Shown: piece after piece, positions 16,410 to 25,069 of the stretch | How positions within the stretch are numbered: position 1 is the first letter of the stretch | Layout: each line of letters opens with the position of its first letter | Assembly (NCBI GenBank): GCA_015491895.1 | Contig: WFVA01000085.1 | Location: 28,294-92,293, forward strand | DNA length: 64,000 bases | Direction: 5' to 3' | Source: Albidovulum sp. | GTDB lineage: Bacteria; Pseudomonadota; Alphaproteobacteria; Rhodobacterales; Rhodobacteraceae | Notes under the pieces: generated by a model | What the model saw: only the letters and a program-made list of their open reading frames with translations | Databases searched by the model: none | Told to the model about the DNA's origin: nothing | Position numbers and translations under genes: made by a program

Positions 16410-19316
16410 TCATGCTGCCGTGATCTTGCAGAGAGTCGCTTTCGTCTCCTGCATCTGGGTTACCGAATCGTAGCCATATGTCTGGGCGGTGTTCGAAGCC
16501 TCGCCGAGCACATAGGGATCGGCGCCTTCGGGATACTTGTCGCGCAGATCCTCGCCCTGGAACCAGCCGCCGAAGTGGAACGGCATGAACACCACACCGG
16601 GGCCGACCCGCTCCGTCAGCATGGCCTTCACCTTGACCTTGCCGCCTTCGGGCCCCTCGACCCAGACCATCGATCCATCCCGCACGCCGAGATCGTTCGC
16701 CGTGCGCGGATTGATCTCCACGAACATCTCCTGCTGCAGCTCGGCAAGCCAGGGGTTGGAGCGGCTCTCGTCGCCGCCGCCCTCGTATTCCACGAGGCGC
16801 CCGGAGGTGAGGATGATCGGGTAGTCCTTCGAGAAATCCTTCTTCTGGATCGATGCGTAAAGCGTCGGCAGACGATAGAAGTGGCGATCCTCGTAGGTCG
16901 GATAATCCTTCACCAGATCGCGCCGCGGCGTATAGAGCGGCTCGCGGTGCAGCGGGATCGGATCCGGGAAGGTCCAGACGACGGCGCGGGCCTTGGCATT
17001 GCCGAAGGGCGCGCATTCGTGCTTGATCGCCACCCGCTGGATACCGCCGGAAAGATCCGTCTTCCAGTTGGTCTTGTCGCCGGCGATGGCCTCGATCGTG
17101 GCCCGCTCCTCGTCCGTGAGATCGCCATCCCAGCCAAGCTCCTTGAGCATGGCCATGGTGAATTCGGGGTAGCCGTCCTGGATTTCGGAACCGACCGAAT
17201 AGACGCCCTCGGCCAGAAGATTGCCGCCGCCCCATTTCTCCGGTGCTTCCACCCCGAAGCGGGCGCGGAAGGTGAGGCCGCCCTTGGAAACGGGCTTGGA
17301 CATGTCGTAAAGGTTCGGCGTGCCCGGGTGGCCCATCTCCGGCGTGCCCCAGCAGGGCCACGGCAGACCGTAATATTCGCCGTCGCACGGCCCGCCCACG
17401 GCCTGAAGCGTGGTGCGATCGAAGGTGTGCTGATTGGCCATGTGCAGCCGCAGCCTTTCCGGGCTCTGGCCGGTATAGCCGATCGTCCACATCCCCTTGT
17501 TGAATTCGCGGGTGATGTCCTCGATCTTGGGCTCGTCCGTTTCCGCATCCACCGCGATGTTGCGGAAGAGACGATCGGCAAAGCCGAACTTCCTGGCGAA
17601 CTTGGCCATGATCACGTGATCGGGCAGGCTTTCGAATACCGGATCGATCACCTTTTCACGCCACTGCAGCGAGCGGTTCGAGGCGGTGACGGAGCCGTAG
17701 GTTTCGAACTGGGTCGAAGCCGGCAGCAGATAGACACCATCCTTGCGATCCTGCAGCACGGCAGTCATCGTCGGATAGGGATCGATCACCACGAGGATAT
17801 CGAGCTTGCTCATCGCCTCGCGCATTTCCGGCAGGCGGGTCTGCGAGTTGGGCGCGTGGCCCCAGAAGACCATGCCCTTCACGTTCTCCGGCTGATCGAT
17901 GTTGTTCTTGTCCTCGAGAACGCCATCGATCCAGCGGCTGACGGGAATGCCCTTCAGATTCTGCAGGCTCTTTTCCTTACCGTCCTTGCCGGTGATCTTT
18001 GCGAACCGGCCAGCGAGCCATTCGGGATCCTCCTCCCAGACGCGCGCCCAGTGGCCCCAGGCCCCCTTGGAAAGGCCGTAGTAGCCGGGCAGCGTGTGCG
18101 AAAGCACGCCGAAATCGGTTGCCCCCTGCACGTTGTCATGGCCGCGGAAGATGTTGGCGCCGCCGCCCGAGATGCCGATATTGCCAAGCGCCAGCTGCAG
18201 GACGCAATAGGCGCGGGTGTTGTTGTTGCCGTTGGTGTGCTGGGTGCCGCCCATGCACCAGATCAGCGTGCCGGGGCGGTTGTTGGCCAGGGTGCGCGCC
18301 ACGCGCTCCATCTGGCTGCCGGGCACGCCGGTAACCCGCTCGACCTCATCCGGGTTCCACTTCTTCACCTCTTCGCGGATCTTGTCCATCCCCCAGACAC
18401 GGGTGCGGATGTATTCCTTGTCCTCCCAGCCGTTCTCGAAGATGTGCCACAGCAGGCCCCAGACCACCGCGACATCCGTGCCCGGGCGGATGCGCACATA
18501 TTCATCGGCATGGGCCGCGGTGCGGGTGAAGCGGGGATCAACGACGATCAGCGGCGCGTTGTTCTGCTCCTTCGCGCGCAGGATATGCAGCAGCGAAACC
18601 GGATGCGCCTCGGCCGGATTGGAGCCGAAGAGGATCATCGAGCGGCTGTTGTGGATGTCGTTGTAGCTGTTTGTCATGGCGCCGTAGCCCCATGTGTTGG
18701 CCACGCCGGCAACCGTGGTGGAGTGGCAGATCCGCGCCTGATGATCCACGTTGTTGGTGCCCCAGTAGGCCGCGAACTTGCGGAACAGATAGGCCTGCTC
18801 GTTGTTGTGCTTGGCGCTGCCGAGCCAGTAGACGCTGTCGGGCCCGGCCGTTTCGCGGATCTCGAGGAGCTTGTCACCCACCTCGTTGATCGCCTCGTCC
18901 CAGCTGATGCGCTTCCACTCGCCATCAACGAGCTTCATCGGGTATTTCAGCCGCCGCTCGCCATGCGCATGCTCGCGCACCGCCGCGCCCTTGGCGCAGT
19001 GGCCGCCGAGGTTGAAGGGGTTGTCCCAGCCCGGCTCCTGACCGACCCAGACACCATCCTTCACTTCCGCGACCACCGTGCAGCCCACCGAGCAGTGGGT
19101 GCAGACGCTCTTGATGATCTCGATCTTGTCGGCCTCGGTCTGCGCTTCGGCGCGCTTCACCGTGCCGCCCGTGGCGCCAAGCGCCGCCAGCCCGCCGATG
19201 GCGAGCCCGGATCCGCGCAGGAAGCCGCGCCGATCCACCTTCTTCGATCCGATCTGATGGAGAACGGACGGACCGCGGGAGCCATTCGCCACCCCGCCTG
19301 TCTTCTTTCTCAGCAT
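16410..19316 (-). CDS. Formate dehydrogenase alpha subunit (W/Mo-bisMGD), Tat-exported
   Basis: Catalytic subunit that oxidises formate to CO2, 968 residues. A Tat signal (DRRGFLRGSGLA, then GGLAALGATGG) sends it to the periplasm. An N-terminal [4Fe-4S] site is marked by CTHCSVGC and GGHCAKG. The metal ligand region reads QARICHSTTVAGVANTWGYG: cysteine stands where E. coli FdnG has selenocysteine, with the following catalytic His kept. Downstream segments fit the molybdopterin oxidoreductase fold (GSNPAEAHP; CMGGTQHTNGNNN). The start at 19316 has GGAGGG upstream; 19355 is a less likely alternative. The adjacent tungstate importer makes a tungsten centre plausible. Confidence 0.93.
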   Translation of the reverse strand: MLRKKTGGVANGSRGPSVLHQIGSKKVDRRGFLRGSGLAIGGLAALGATGGTVKRAEAQTEADKIEIIKSVCTHCSVGCTVVAEVKDGVWVGQEPGWDNPFNLGGHCAKGAAVREHAHGERRLKYPMKLVDGEWKRISWDEAINEVGDKLLEIRETAGPDSVYWLGSAKHNNEQAYLFRKFAAYWGTNNVDHQARICHSTTVAGVANTWGYGAMTNSYNDIHNSRSMILFGSNPAEAHPVSLLHILRAKEQNNAPLIVVDPRFTRTAAHADEYVRIRPGTDVAVVWGLLWHIFENGWEDKEYIRTRVWGMDKIREEVKKWNPDEVERVTGVPGSQMERVARTLANNRPGTLIWCMGGTQHTNGNNNTRAYCVLQLALGNIGISGGGANIFRGHDNVQGATDFGVLSHTLPGYYGLSKGAWGHWARVWEEDPEWLAGRFAKITGKDGKEKSLQNLKGIPVSRWIDGVLEDKNNIDQPENVKGMVFWGHAPNSQTRLPEMREAMSKLDILVVIDPYPTMTAVLQDRKDGVYLLPASTQFETYGSVTASNRSLQWREKVIDPVFESLPDHVIMAKFARKFGFADRLFRNIAVDAETDEPKIEDITREFNKGMWTIGYTGQSPERLRLHMANQHTFDRTTLQAVGGPCDGEYYGLPWPCWGTPEMGHPGTPNLYDMSKPVSKGGLTFRARFGVEAPEKWGGGNLLAEGVYSVGSEIQDGYPEFTMAMLKELGWDGDLTDEERATIEAIAGDKTNWKTDLSGGIQRVAIKHECAPFGNAKARAVVWTFPDPIPLHREPLYTPRRDLVKDYPTYEDRHFYRLPTLYASIQKKDFSKDYPIILTSGRLVEYEGGGDESRSNPWLAELQQEMFVEINPRTANDLGVRDGSMVWVEGPEGGKVKVKAMLTERVGPGVVFMPFHFGGWFQGEDLRDKYPEGADPYVLGEASNTAQTYGYDSVTQMQETKATLCKITAA

Positions 19317-19420
19317 TTCATGCCCTCCCTGTGGGAGCCAACGCTCCCGGTTCATCCTTCCGGCCGGAATTCGGACTCGGGGCCATACGCTACCCTCGCC
19401 CTTCCGGCCGCAAATTCCGC

Positions 19421-19609
19421 TCAGAAACGCGCGGTTTCGAGATACGCTTTCACATGTGCCGTCTTGCGCAGGCCAAGCGCCGTGGGCGCCTCCTCGGCCT
19501 CGGCAGCCTCGCTGCCCGCCGCAAGGGCGACGGCAACGGCGGGCGCGCCCGTCGTTGCCAGCTTCAGGAAATCGCGGCGGCTGGTGGCCGCACTATCCTT
19601 TTCCTTCAT
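19421..19609 (-). CDS. Small FDH-region Tat-signal protein
   Basis: A 62-residue protein, almost all Tat signal: TSRRDFLKLATTGAPAVAVA, followed by a short charged end. It matches the 'formate dehydrogenase region TAT target' family (TIGR02811) found just upstream of FDH alpha genes. Function is unknown; it may be a small subunit or an escort. The start at 19609 is supported by GGAAGGAG. It lies between the TorD-like chaperone and the alpha subunit in one operon. Confidence 0.85.
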   Translation of the reverse strand: MKEKDSAATSRRDFLKLATTGAPAVAVALAAGSEAAEAEEAPTALGLRKTAHVKAYLETARF

Positions 19610-19676
19610 CTCCTTCCTCCCTTTCATCTGCATCGCTTCCGTTCGTCGTTCTTTCCCGAAGCGCGGCAATCCGGCT

Positions 19677-20315
19677 TCAGATCATGCGCATGGTTTCCGC
19701 TTCGATCTCCATGAATTCGCGCCCCACGCGCCCCACCCCGGCATAGAGCACGGCCGCTTCGGCATTCTCCATGTCGCTGAAGCAATGCGCGGCCCAGGGG
19801 GCGATATGGGTGTTGAAGAATTCCTTCTGCCGCCCGAGCGCCACCACCTCGCCGAAGCGCCCGCGGATCATGCCCGCCATCATCTCGCACAGCGAGGCCA
19901 GGCCATCCTCGGGCTCCTTCACATCCTCCGCCCGGGTGATGCGCAGGCGAGCCATGTCGGCCCGCAGGCGCGCGAGGGGCTGCTCGTTCAGAAAGCCCGT
20001 CATGTAGTAGCTGCCATAGGGCAGCACCTCGCCGCGCCCGAGGCCGATGAACATGGCGTTGAATTCCCGCTCCGCGGCCTTTTCGCTCGTGCCTCCGGCC
20101 AGCCGCGCCAGCATGTTGACGGCCTCGCCGAGCGGCGTTTCATCGCCCTCGAGCCGGGCCACGCCGGCCAGAAGCCCGGCGGAGGGCGGGCGAGCGAGAA
20201 AAGCGGCCAGCAGATCGTAGAGATCCGCGCGCATCGCCTCCTCATCAGGCAACGCAGGCGCGGTTGCCACGGCAGGGGCGGCGGCTCCGTCTGCTTCGGG
20301 ATTTGTGTTCCTCAT
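19677..20315 (-). CDS. TorD-family chaperone for FDH alpha
   Basis: A 212-residue all-helical TorD/DmsD-type chaperone. It has RADLYDLLAAFLARPPS near residue 35, FNAMFIGLGRGEVLPYGSYY near 95 and NTHIAPWAAHCFSDME near 165. These proteins bind Tat signals and hold the apoenzyme until the pterin cofactor is inserted. Its place directly before the FDH genes points to the alpha subunit as client. Start chosen at 20315 (MRNTNPEA); upstream codons are in a less protein-like stretch. Confidence 0.85.
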   Translation of the reverse strand: MRNTNPEADGAAAPAVATAPALPDEEAMRADLYDLLAAFLARPPSAGLLAGVARLEGDETPLGEAVNMLARLAGGTSEKAAEREFNAMFIGLGRGEVLPYGSYYMTGFLNEQPLARLRADMARLRITRAEDVKEPEDGLASLCEMMAGMIRGRFGEVVALGRQKEFFNTHIAPWAAHCFSDMENAEAAVLYAGVGRVGREFMEIEAETMRMI

Positions 20316-20409
20316 GGGAATGAGGCTAATGGGAGTCGTCGCGCAAGCCAAGTAAAATCTGCGACAAAATGTAACAATATCCGGGGGGCGCCCCGGCCGC
20401 ATCAGACCG

Positions 20410-21114
20410 TCAGGCTTCCTCATCAAAACGGAAGCTCATGCGCCGGGGCGCAACCGCAAGATCCTGATTCCGGTCGGAAATATCATGGCGGAGGTTCTCC
20501 CCGCCCGGGGATTTCCGCGCATCGGATGGATCAGGCGCTTCTGCCGAAAGCGCGTCCCCGGCGGGGGGAGCGGGAAGATCGCCACCCTCCTCGGGAGCTT
20601 GCGCGGGCACGGCGCTCGCAGCCTCATCCGCGTTTTCCGACTGCGCTTCCCCTTCATCCTCTTCATCCGAAAGCACCGCCCTGGCATAGCCCTTGCCCGC
20701 CTCCCAGGCCGTCGTCATTCCCTCGACCACGGTCGCGCCATCGCTGAAATCCTCGCCGTAATCGATCAGGCCATCGAGATTGGCGAGATCGGGATTGATG
20801 GCCCAGAGCCGGCGCAGGGCCCGGCGGCGGATCGCCTGCGGTATCGCGGCCTTCATGAAGGCGGCGAAATCATCGCCCGGCCGGAGCGTTTCGGGGGCCG
20901 GCAGGCCGAGGCGGGCGAGAAGCTCTTCCTCGCTTTCCGCCTCCGGCCCGGGCCCGGCGGCAGGCGATTCGCCGCCTGACGGACCGGCCTTCGCAGGCAT
21001 TTCCCGCTCCCGTTCCCGCGTTTGCGGCCTTTCGCTTTCCTGTTCGGCCTTTCGCGCCTCGGCCTTTCGCGCGGCCCAGCGCCCGAGAAAGCCGCCGCCC
21101 TCCGGCTCACGCAT
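20410..21114 (-). CDS. DUF3306 family FDH-accessory protein
   Basis: A 234-residue cytosolic protein with a conserved opening (GGGFLGRWAARKAEARK) and core (DDFAAFMKAAIPQAIRRRALRRLWAINPDLANLDGL, at about 80-130), flanked by Glu/Ala/Pro-rich low complexity. It matches DUF3306, usually found with DUF3305 beside FDH genes; no biochemical role is known. The ATG overlaps the DUF3305 stop by 8 bp (ATGCGTGA), so the two are probably made together. Confidence 0.8.
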   Translation of the reverse strand: MREPEGGGFLGRWAARKAEARKAEQESERPQTREREREMPAKAGPSGGESPAAGPGPEAESEEELLARLGLPAPETLRPGDDFAAFMKAAIPQAIRRRALRRLWAINPDLANLDGLIDYGEDFSDGATVVEGMTTAWEAGKGYARAVLSDEEDEGEAQSENADEAASAVPAQAPEEGGDLPAPPAGDALSAEAPDPSDARKSPGGENLRHDISDRNQDLAVAPRRMSFRFDEEA

Positions 21115-21727
21115 CCTTCTTCCCCGGCTTGAATGCGCCCGGCGCACGATAGACATCCGCCGCCTGGCGCACTCTTGCATCGCCAATACCATCCTGCTTG
21201 CGATCGATCCTGAGCTTGTCGCGCCGGCGCTTGCGGAAGCGCTCCTCCTTCATGTGGGCATCGACAAAGCCCTGCACGAAGGCGATCAGCCCCGCAGGCA
21301 TGGGCACCGGAGCCACCTCCTGATCGTCGGCATCGGCATAATCCTGGGCATCGAAGGCAGAGGCCGTGATCTCATGCACGCCGGGGCGCCCGTCCTCGCC
21401 CGGCTCATTGAGGATGACGAAAACCGAAGGCGGATCCATCGCGAGCGATACCCTGTAGCCCTCGATCTCGGCACGGTGAAGGTGCAGGGGAAGCGTGGCG
21501 GCGTGATACTCCACCACATCGCCTTCCCTGCGCATCTCCTTCCATTCGGCAGGGCCCGCCCCCGGCAGCACGGCAACCGCCTCCCAGATCCATTCCTGCC
21601 AGCGCGTGAGCCCGGGGCGGCGCTGGAGCACGATGCCGAGCGGCATCTCCAGCTCGCGCCCGGCAAACAGCTCGAGCACCTCGCCGCCCTTGATTTCGGT
21701 ATCTGTCATCTTGCCTGATCCGGCCAT
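21107..21727 (-). CDS. DUF3305 family FDH-accessory protein
   Basis: A 206-residue cytosolic protein matching DUF3305: MPLGIVLQRRPGLTRWQEWIW near residue 30 and VSLAMDPPSVFVILN near 100, with a basic C-terminal region. Function is unknown, but the gene accompanies FDH genes in many proteobacteria. It is first in the minus-strand operon. The start at 21727 has GGGGGAGAG upstream; the frame stays open far beyond it only as antisense to the polyferredoxin gene. Confidence 0.8.
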   Translation of the reverse strand: MAGSGKMTDTEIKGGEVLELFAGRELEMPLGIVLQRRPGLTRWQEWIWEAVAVLPGAGPAEWKEMRREGDVVEYHAATLPLHLHRAEIEGYRVSLAMDPPSVFVILNEPGEDGRPGVHEITASAFDAQDYADADDQEVAPVPMPAGLIAFVQGFVDAHMKEERFRKRRRDKLRIDRKQDGIGDARVRQAADVYRAPGAFKPGKKDA

Positions 21728-21802
21728 GCTTCTCTCCCCCGCGGTCAGCTTAGGCCCGGGGAGGCGTGCTGTCAAAATCCTGACCAGAAATTCAAAGTTG
21801 AG

Positions 21803-21832
21803 TTGACAACCCGCACCAGCGGCGCGTTTGAT
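21803..21832 (+). promoter_or_regulatory. Sigma-70-like promoter for the polyferredoxin gene
   Basis: A perfect -35 TTGACA (21803-21808) is followed, after 18 bases, by TTTGAT (21827-21832), a fair -10. It ends 25 bp before the ATG at 21858. The 130-bp region between the two divergent starts must also hold the promoter of the FDH operon. Confidence 0.5.
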
Positions 21833-21857
21833 ACGGGGCCGGAGAAACGGGGAACAC

Positions 21858-23852
21858 ATGCCGAAAATATCGACACTGATCGTCTGCGATTGCGCGGGCA
21901 CGATGGAGCCTGATGCCGGTCTTCTTGGGAAGGCCTGCGACGCCAGCCGGGTGAAACGCTGCACAATGGCCTGCACGCGCGATCTCGATGTGGCCGCCAG
22001 GGCGCTCGCGGGCGAGGGCACGGTGCTCATCGCCTGCGGGCAGGAAGCGGAGCGCTTCGAAAGCCTCGCCGGCGAGATTGCCGAGGAAAAGGGCCGCGCC
22101 GCGGATCTCGTCACAGCCGATATCCGCGATCGCGCCGGCTGGTGCGAAGAGGGCGGCGCGGGGGCGAAACAGGCCGCGCTTCTGGCGGAGGCTGCGCTTG
22201 ATTCGCCGCTTTCGCAGATGTTCGACATCACATCCCCCGGCACCTGCCTCGTGATCGGCAGGGGCGAAGCGGCGATCGAGGCCGCTCGGAGCCTTTCGCA
22301 GGAAATGGCCGTGACATGCGTCATCGCCAGTGCAGACGAGGCCCCCCTCGAGCCGCCCGCGGGCTATGATCTCGCCCTCGGCCGGCTGCGCAAGGCCACC
22401 GGCAGCCTCGGCAATTTCACCGTCCGCCTCGATGGCTATGCGCCGTTCGATCCCGCGGGCCGCGGCGCGCCCCGCTTTCAGCCCCCGCGCGACGGCGCCG
22501 TTTCCGAATGCGACATCATCCTCGATCTGACGGGCGATCGCCCCCTCTTCCCCGCCCCCCACAAGCGCGATGGCTATCTGCGCGCCGATCCCCACGATCC
22601 GGTTGCCGTGGCCCGCGCCACTCAGAAGGCGGCGGAGATGAAGGGCAGTTTCGAAAAGCCCCTCTACATCAGCTTCGATGCCCTGACCTGCGCCCATTCA
22701 CGCGCCGGGCAGGCCGGGTGCAGCCGCTGCCTCGACATCTGCCCCACCGGCGCGATTTCGCCCGATGGCGATGCCGTCAGCATAGATCCCGGGATTTGCG
22801 CGGGCTGCGGAGGGTGCGCGGCCGTCTGCCCGTCCGGGGCGGCATCTTATGCCGATCCGCCGGTGGATTTCCTCTTCCGCAGGCTGACGGCACTGGCGCG
22901 CACCTACCGCGATGCGGGCGGCGGCGCCCCGCGCCTGCTGGTGCATGACGGCGAAACAGGCGCGGAAATGATCCGCCTCTCGGCCCGCTACGGGCGCGGC
23001 CTGCCGCCGGATGTGATCCCGCTCCTGGTGAACGAGGTGGAGGGATTCGGGCACGCCGAGATGCTGGCCGCGCTTGGCTGCGGGTTTTCGCATGTGTTCC
23101 TGCTGACAACCCCGCACACCGATATGTCAGCCCTCGCCCCCCAGCACGAACTTGCGCTGGCGATTGCGGGGAGCGAGGCGGTGACGCTGATCTCGCCCGC
23201 CGAGCCCGATCAGCTCGAGGAGATCCTGCGCGCGCCGCAGGAAGCGAAGGCGGTTGCAAATCCGATCCTGCCCATGGGCGGGCGGCGCGAGGTGGTGCGC
23301 AGCGCCGCCACCGCGCTCCGCGGTGTAACGGACAGCCCCCTCCCCCTGCCTGCGGGCGCCCCCTACGGCGCAGTGGAGATCGATACCGGGGCCTGCACGC
23401 TCTGCCTCGCCTGCGTTTCGCTCTGCCCTGCGGCGGCTCTTGGCGACAACCCCGGCAAGCCGCAGGTCAATTTCACCGAGGCCGCCTGCCTGCAATGCGG
23501 GATCTGCGCCAATACCTGCCCGGAAAACGCGATCACCCTCACGCCGCGCCTTGATCTTTCACCGGCCGCGCTTTCGCCCCGCGTGCTGCATGAGGAGGAG
23601 CCCTTCGCCTGCATCGAATGCGGCAGGGAATTCGGTGTCCGCTCCACGATCGAGCGCATCGCCGAGGCGCTCGGGGGCAAGCACTGGATGTTTCGCGAGG
23701 AAAGCCGGCTGCGCCTCGTTCAGATGTGCGACGATTGCCGGGTCCGGGCCCAGCATCACGCCGAGAATTCCCCCTTCCGCGTGGGCGAGCGCCCCCGCAC
23801 GCGCACAACGGATGACGATCTGGCGGAACGCGAAGAGCGGGAGGAGGGATAG
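21858..23852 (+). CDS. FDH-linked polyferredoxin / 4Fe-4S binding protein
   Basis: A 664-residue cytosolic iron-sulfur protein. The N-terminal part has scattered cysteines (CDCAG, CTMACTRD), then an NAD-binding-like sequence (GTCLVIGRGEAAIEAARSL). Ferredoxin clusters follow near residues 280-320 (CSRCLDICPTG; CAGCGGCAAVCPSG) and 505-560 (CTLCLACVSLCPA; CLQCGICANTCPENA). CIECGREF and CDDCR come near the end and may bind metal. The architecture suits an electron hub that could take electrons from, or deliver them to, the divergent FDH operon. I know of no characterised member. Confidence 0.8.
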   Translation: MPKISTLIVCDCAGTMEPDAGLLGKACDASRVKRCTMACTRDLDVAARALAGEGTVLIACGQEAERFESLAGEIAEEKGRAADLVTADIRDRAGWCEEGGAGAKQAALLAEAALDSPLSQMFDITSPGTCLVIGRGEAAIEAARSLSQEMAVTCVIASADEAPLEPPAGYDLALGRLRKATGSLGNFTVRLDGYAPFDPAGRGAPRFQPPRDGAVSECDIILDLTGDRPLFPAPHKRDGYLRADPHDPVAVARATQKAAEMKGSFEKPLYISFDALTCAHSRAGQAGCSRCLDICPTGAISPDGDAVSIDPGICAGCGGCAAVCPSGAASYADPPVDFLFRRLTALARTYRDAGGGAPRLLVHDGETGAEMIRLSARYGRGLPPDVIPLLVNEVEGFGHAEMLAALGCGFSHVFLLTTPHTDMSALAPQHELALAIAGSEAVTLISPAEPDQLEEILRAPQEAKAVANPILPMGGRREVVRSAATALRGVTDSPLPLPAGAPYGAVEIDTGACTLCLACVSLCPAAALGDNPGKPQVNFTEAACLQCGICANTCPENAITLTPRLDLSPAALSPRVLHEEEPFACIECGREFGVRSTIERIAEALGGKHWMFREESRLRLVQMCDDCRVRAQHHAENSPFRVGERPRTRTTDDDLAEREEREEG

Positions 23853-23962
23853 GCCCCGGCATCTTCCGTGCCGGAAATTCCTTGCCTCCAGCGCGGATAT
23901 TTGCTGACCAGCGATGAAACCGGGGAGCGCTGCTTGCCGTCATTTGGAAAGCTGCGCGGCAC

Positions 23963-24754
23963 TCATCGGAATTCTATCGGCTTTCCGAGATCCTTCGGCT
24001 TGATCGTGGCCACATAGGCCATGAGATCATCGAGATCCTTCTGCGTGAGCAGGACCGGCGCGACATGCAGCGGGTGGTCTGGATCCTTTTCTTCGCTCAT
24101 GTCTTCCACCGTCACCACCGCCCGGTGCGGGTTGGCGGCCCAGAAGGCGGCAAAGGTATCCTGCCAGTCGGGAAAGCTGCGCATGGCGGCGAAAGAGGGG
24201 GTCGAACCTATGCCGGCATATGGGTTTTCATCATCGACCACATGGCAGCGCATGCAGTGGCGGCGCGCGATTTCGTGGCCGCGCAGGGGATCGCCGGTGA
24301 AGACCGGCGCCTTCTCGATTGCCGCCACCGCTTCCGCCGGCGCAAACAGCGGATCACCCCCCGGGGGAAAGGAGGCGATGGCGGCGCGGCCGGGCTTGCT
24401 TTGCAGCCAGGCGAGGAAGGCCTCCGCCCTGTCGCGGCCGGGCGATCCCTCGGGCGGGAGGCGCAGATACCAGATGCGGCCTGTCGCGCGTTCGGTGAAA
24501 ACCGGCGTGCCCGGTGGCTCCGGGGCAATTTCCATGTCTGCCTTCTCCCCCGGCTTCGCAAGGGCAAGGCGGATCCGGCTCTTGAAGCGGAAGCGGGGGA
24601 AAAGGTGCTTCGGGAGGCCTGTTTCGGCAAGTTCGGGCGGAGCGGCCAGGATGAGATCGGGCGCTTCGGCCCAGGCGGGGCGGGTGAACGGCAGGAACAG
24701 GGCGATCATGGCGAATGCGGCCATGGAGATGAGCGGTGATCGCTTGACATGCAT
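23963..24754 (-). CDS. c-type cytochrome fused to a vestigial TupA-like domain
   Basis: A 263-residue exported protein. It has a signal peptide (MAAFAMIALFLPFTRPAWA), a roughly 125-residue middle domain, and a C-terminal cytochrome c domain with one haem motif CMRCH and a Met-containing region for the sixth ligand. The middle domain resembles the ends of TupA: DLILAAPPELAETGL lines up with EIILQSTTSTQNSGL, and AFLAWLQSKPGRAAIASF with TFITWLLSDKGQKAIASY. The central lobe with the tungstate-binding loop is missing. It is probably a periplasmic electron carrier near FDH. The start follows GGAGGATGG. Confidence 0.8.
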   Translation of the reverse strand: MHVKRSPLISMAAFAMIALFLPFTRPAWAEAPDLILAAPPELAETGLPKHLFPRFRFKSRIRLALAKPGEKADMEIAPEPPGTPVFTERATGRIWYLRLPPEGSPGRDRAEAFLAWLQSKPGRAAIASFPPGGDPLFAPAEAVAAIEKAPVFTGDPLRGHEIARRHCMRCHVVDDENPYAGIGSTPSFAAMRSFPDWQDTFAAFWAANPHRAVVTVEDMSEEKDPDHPLHVAPVLLTQKDLDDLMAYVATIKPKDLGKPIEFR

Positions 24755-24856
24755 GTGGCCATCCTCCCATCTGTCAGGGTAGCGCGCGGAGGGAGATTGT
24801 CCAGCATCCTGCCGCACGCGACTACGGAAAAGCAGGATCATCACGGGGGGGAAGAG

Positions 24857-25069
24857 ATGGACGACGAAACCTTCAATCTTTCGATGCGCAAGTTTCTCAA
24901 GAAGGTCGGTGTGACATCGCAGCAAAAGATCGAGGAGGCGGTGCGCGCGGCGCATGCCGAAGGGCGGCTTGCCAAGGGGGCCCTGCCGGTGAAGGTCACG
25001 CTCGAGATCGCGCCTCTGGGCCTTTCCCATGAGGTGGAAGGCGAGATCCGCACCGAGGGGGAGGCATGA
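24857..25069 (+). CDS. DUF6494 family small protein
   Basis: A 70-residue cytosolic protein. Its N-terminus MDDETFNLSMRKFLKKVGVT and the following SQQKIEEAVRAAHAEG match the DUF6494 family. The second half is predicted beta (VKVTLEIAPLGLSHEVEGEI). GGGGGGAAGAG precedes the ATG. The stop overlaps the mrp start by 4 bp. It heads a four-gene operon that accompanies FDH genes; function unknown. Confidence 0.8.
   Translation: MDDETFNLSMRKFLKKVGVTSQQKIEEAVRAAHAEGRLAKGALPVKVTLEIAPLGLSHEVEGEIRTEGEA

Noticed and set aside
18660..18760. Selenocysteine in FDH alpha
   Set aside because: The ligand codon is a cysteine codon (QARICH) and the frame has no in-frame TGA, so no SECIS element is needed.
15723..20747. 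A 1674-codon open frame on the plus strand opposite the FDH operon
   Set aside because: It lies antisense to several confidently assigned genes and its translation is a low-complexity His/Arg/Ala/Gly mix with no domain. Long antisense frames are common in GC-rich DNA with strong third-position bias.
21728..22324. N-terminal extension of DUF3305 by about 200 residues
   Set aside because: The extension would run antisense through the polyferredoxin gene; a good ribosome-binding site supports the start at 21727.
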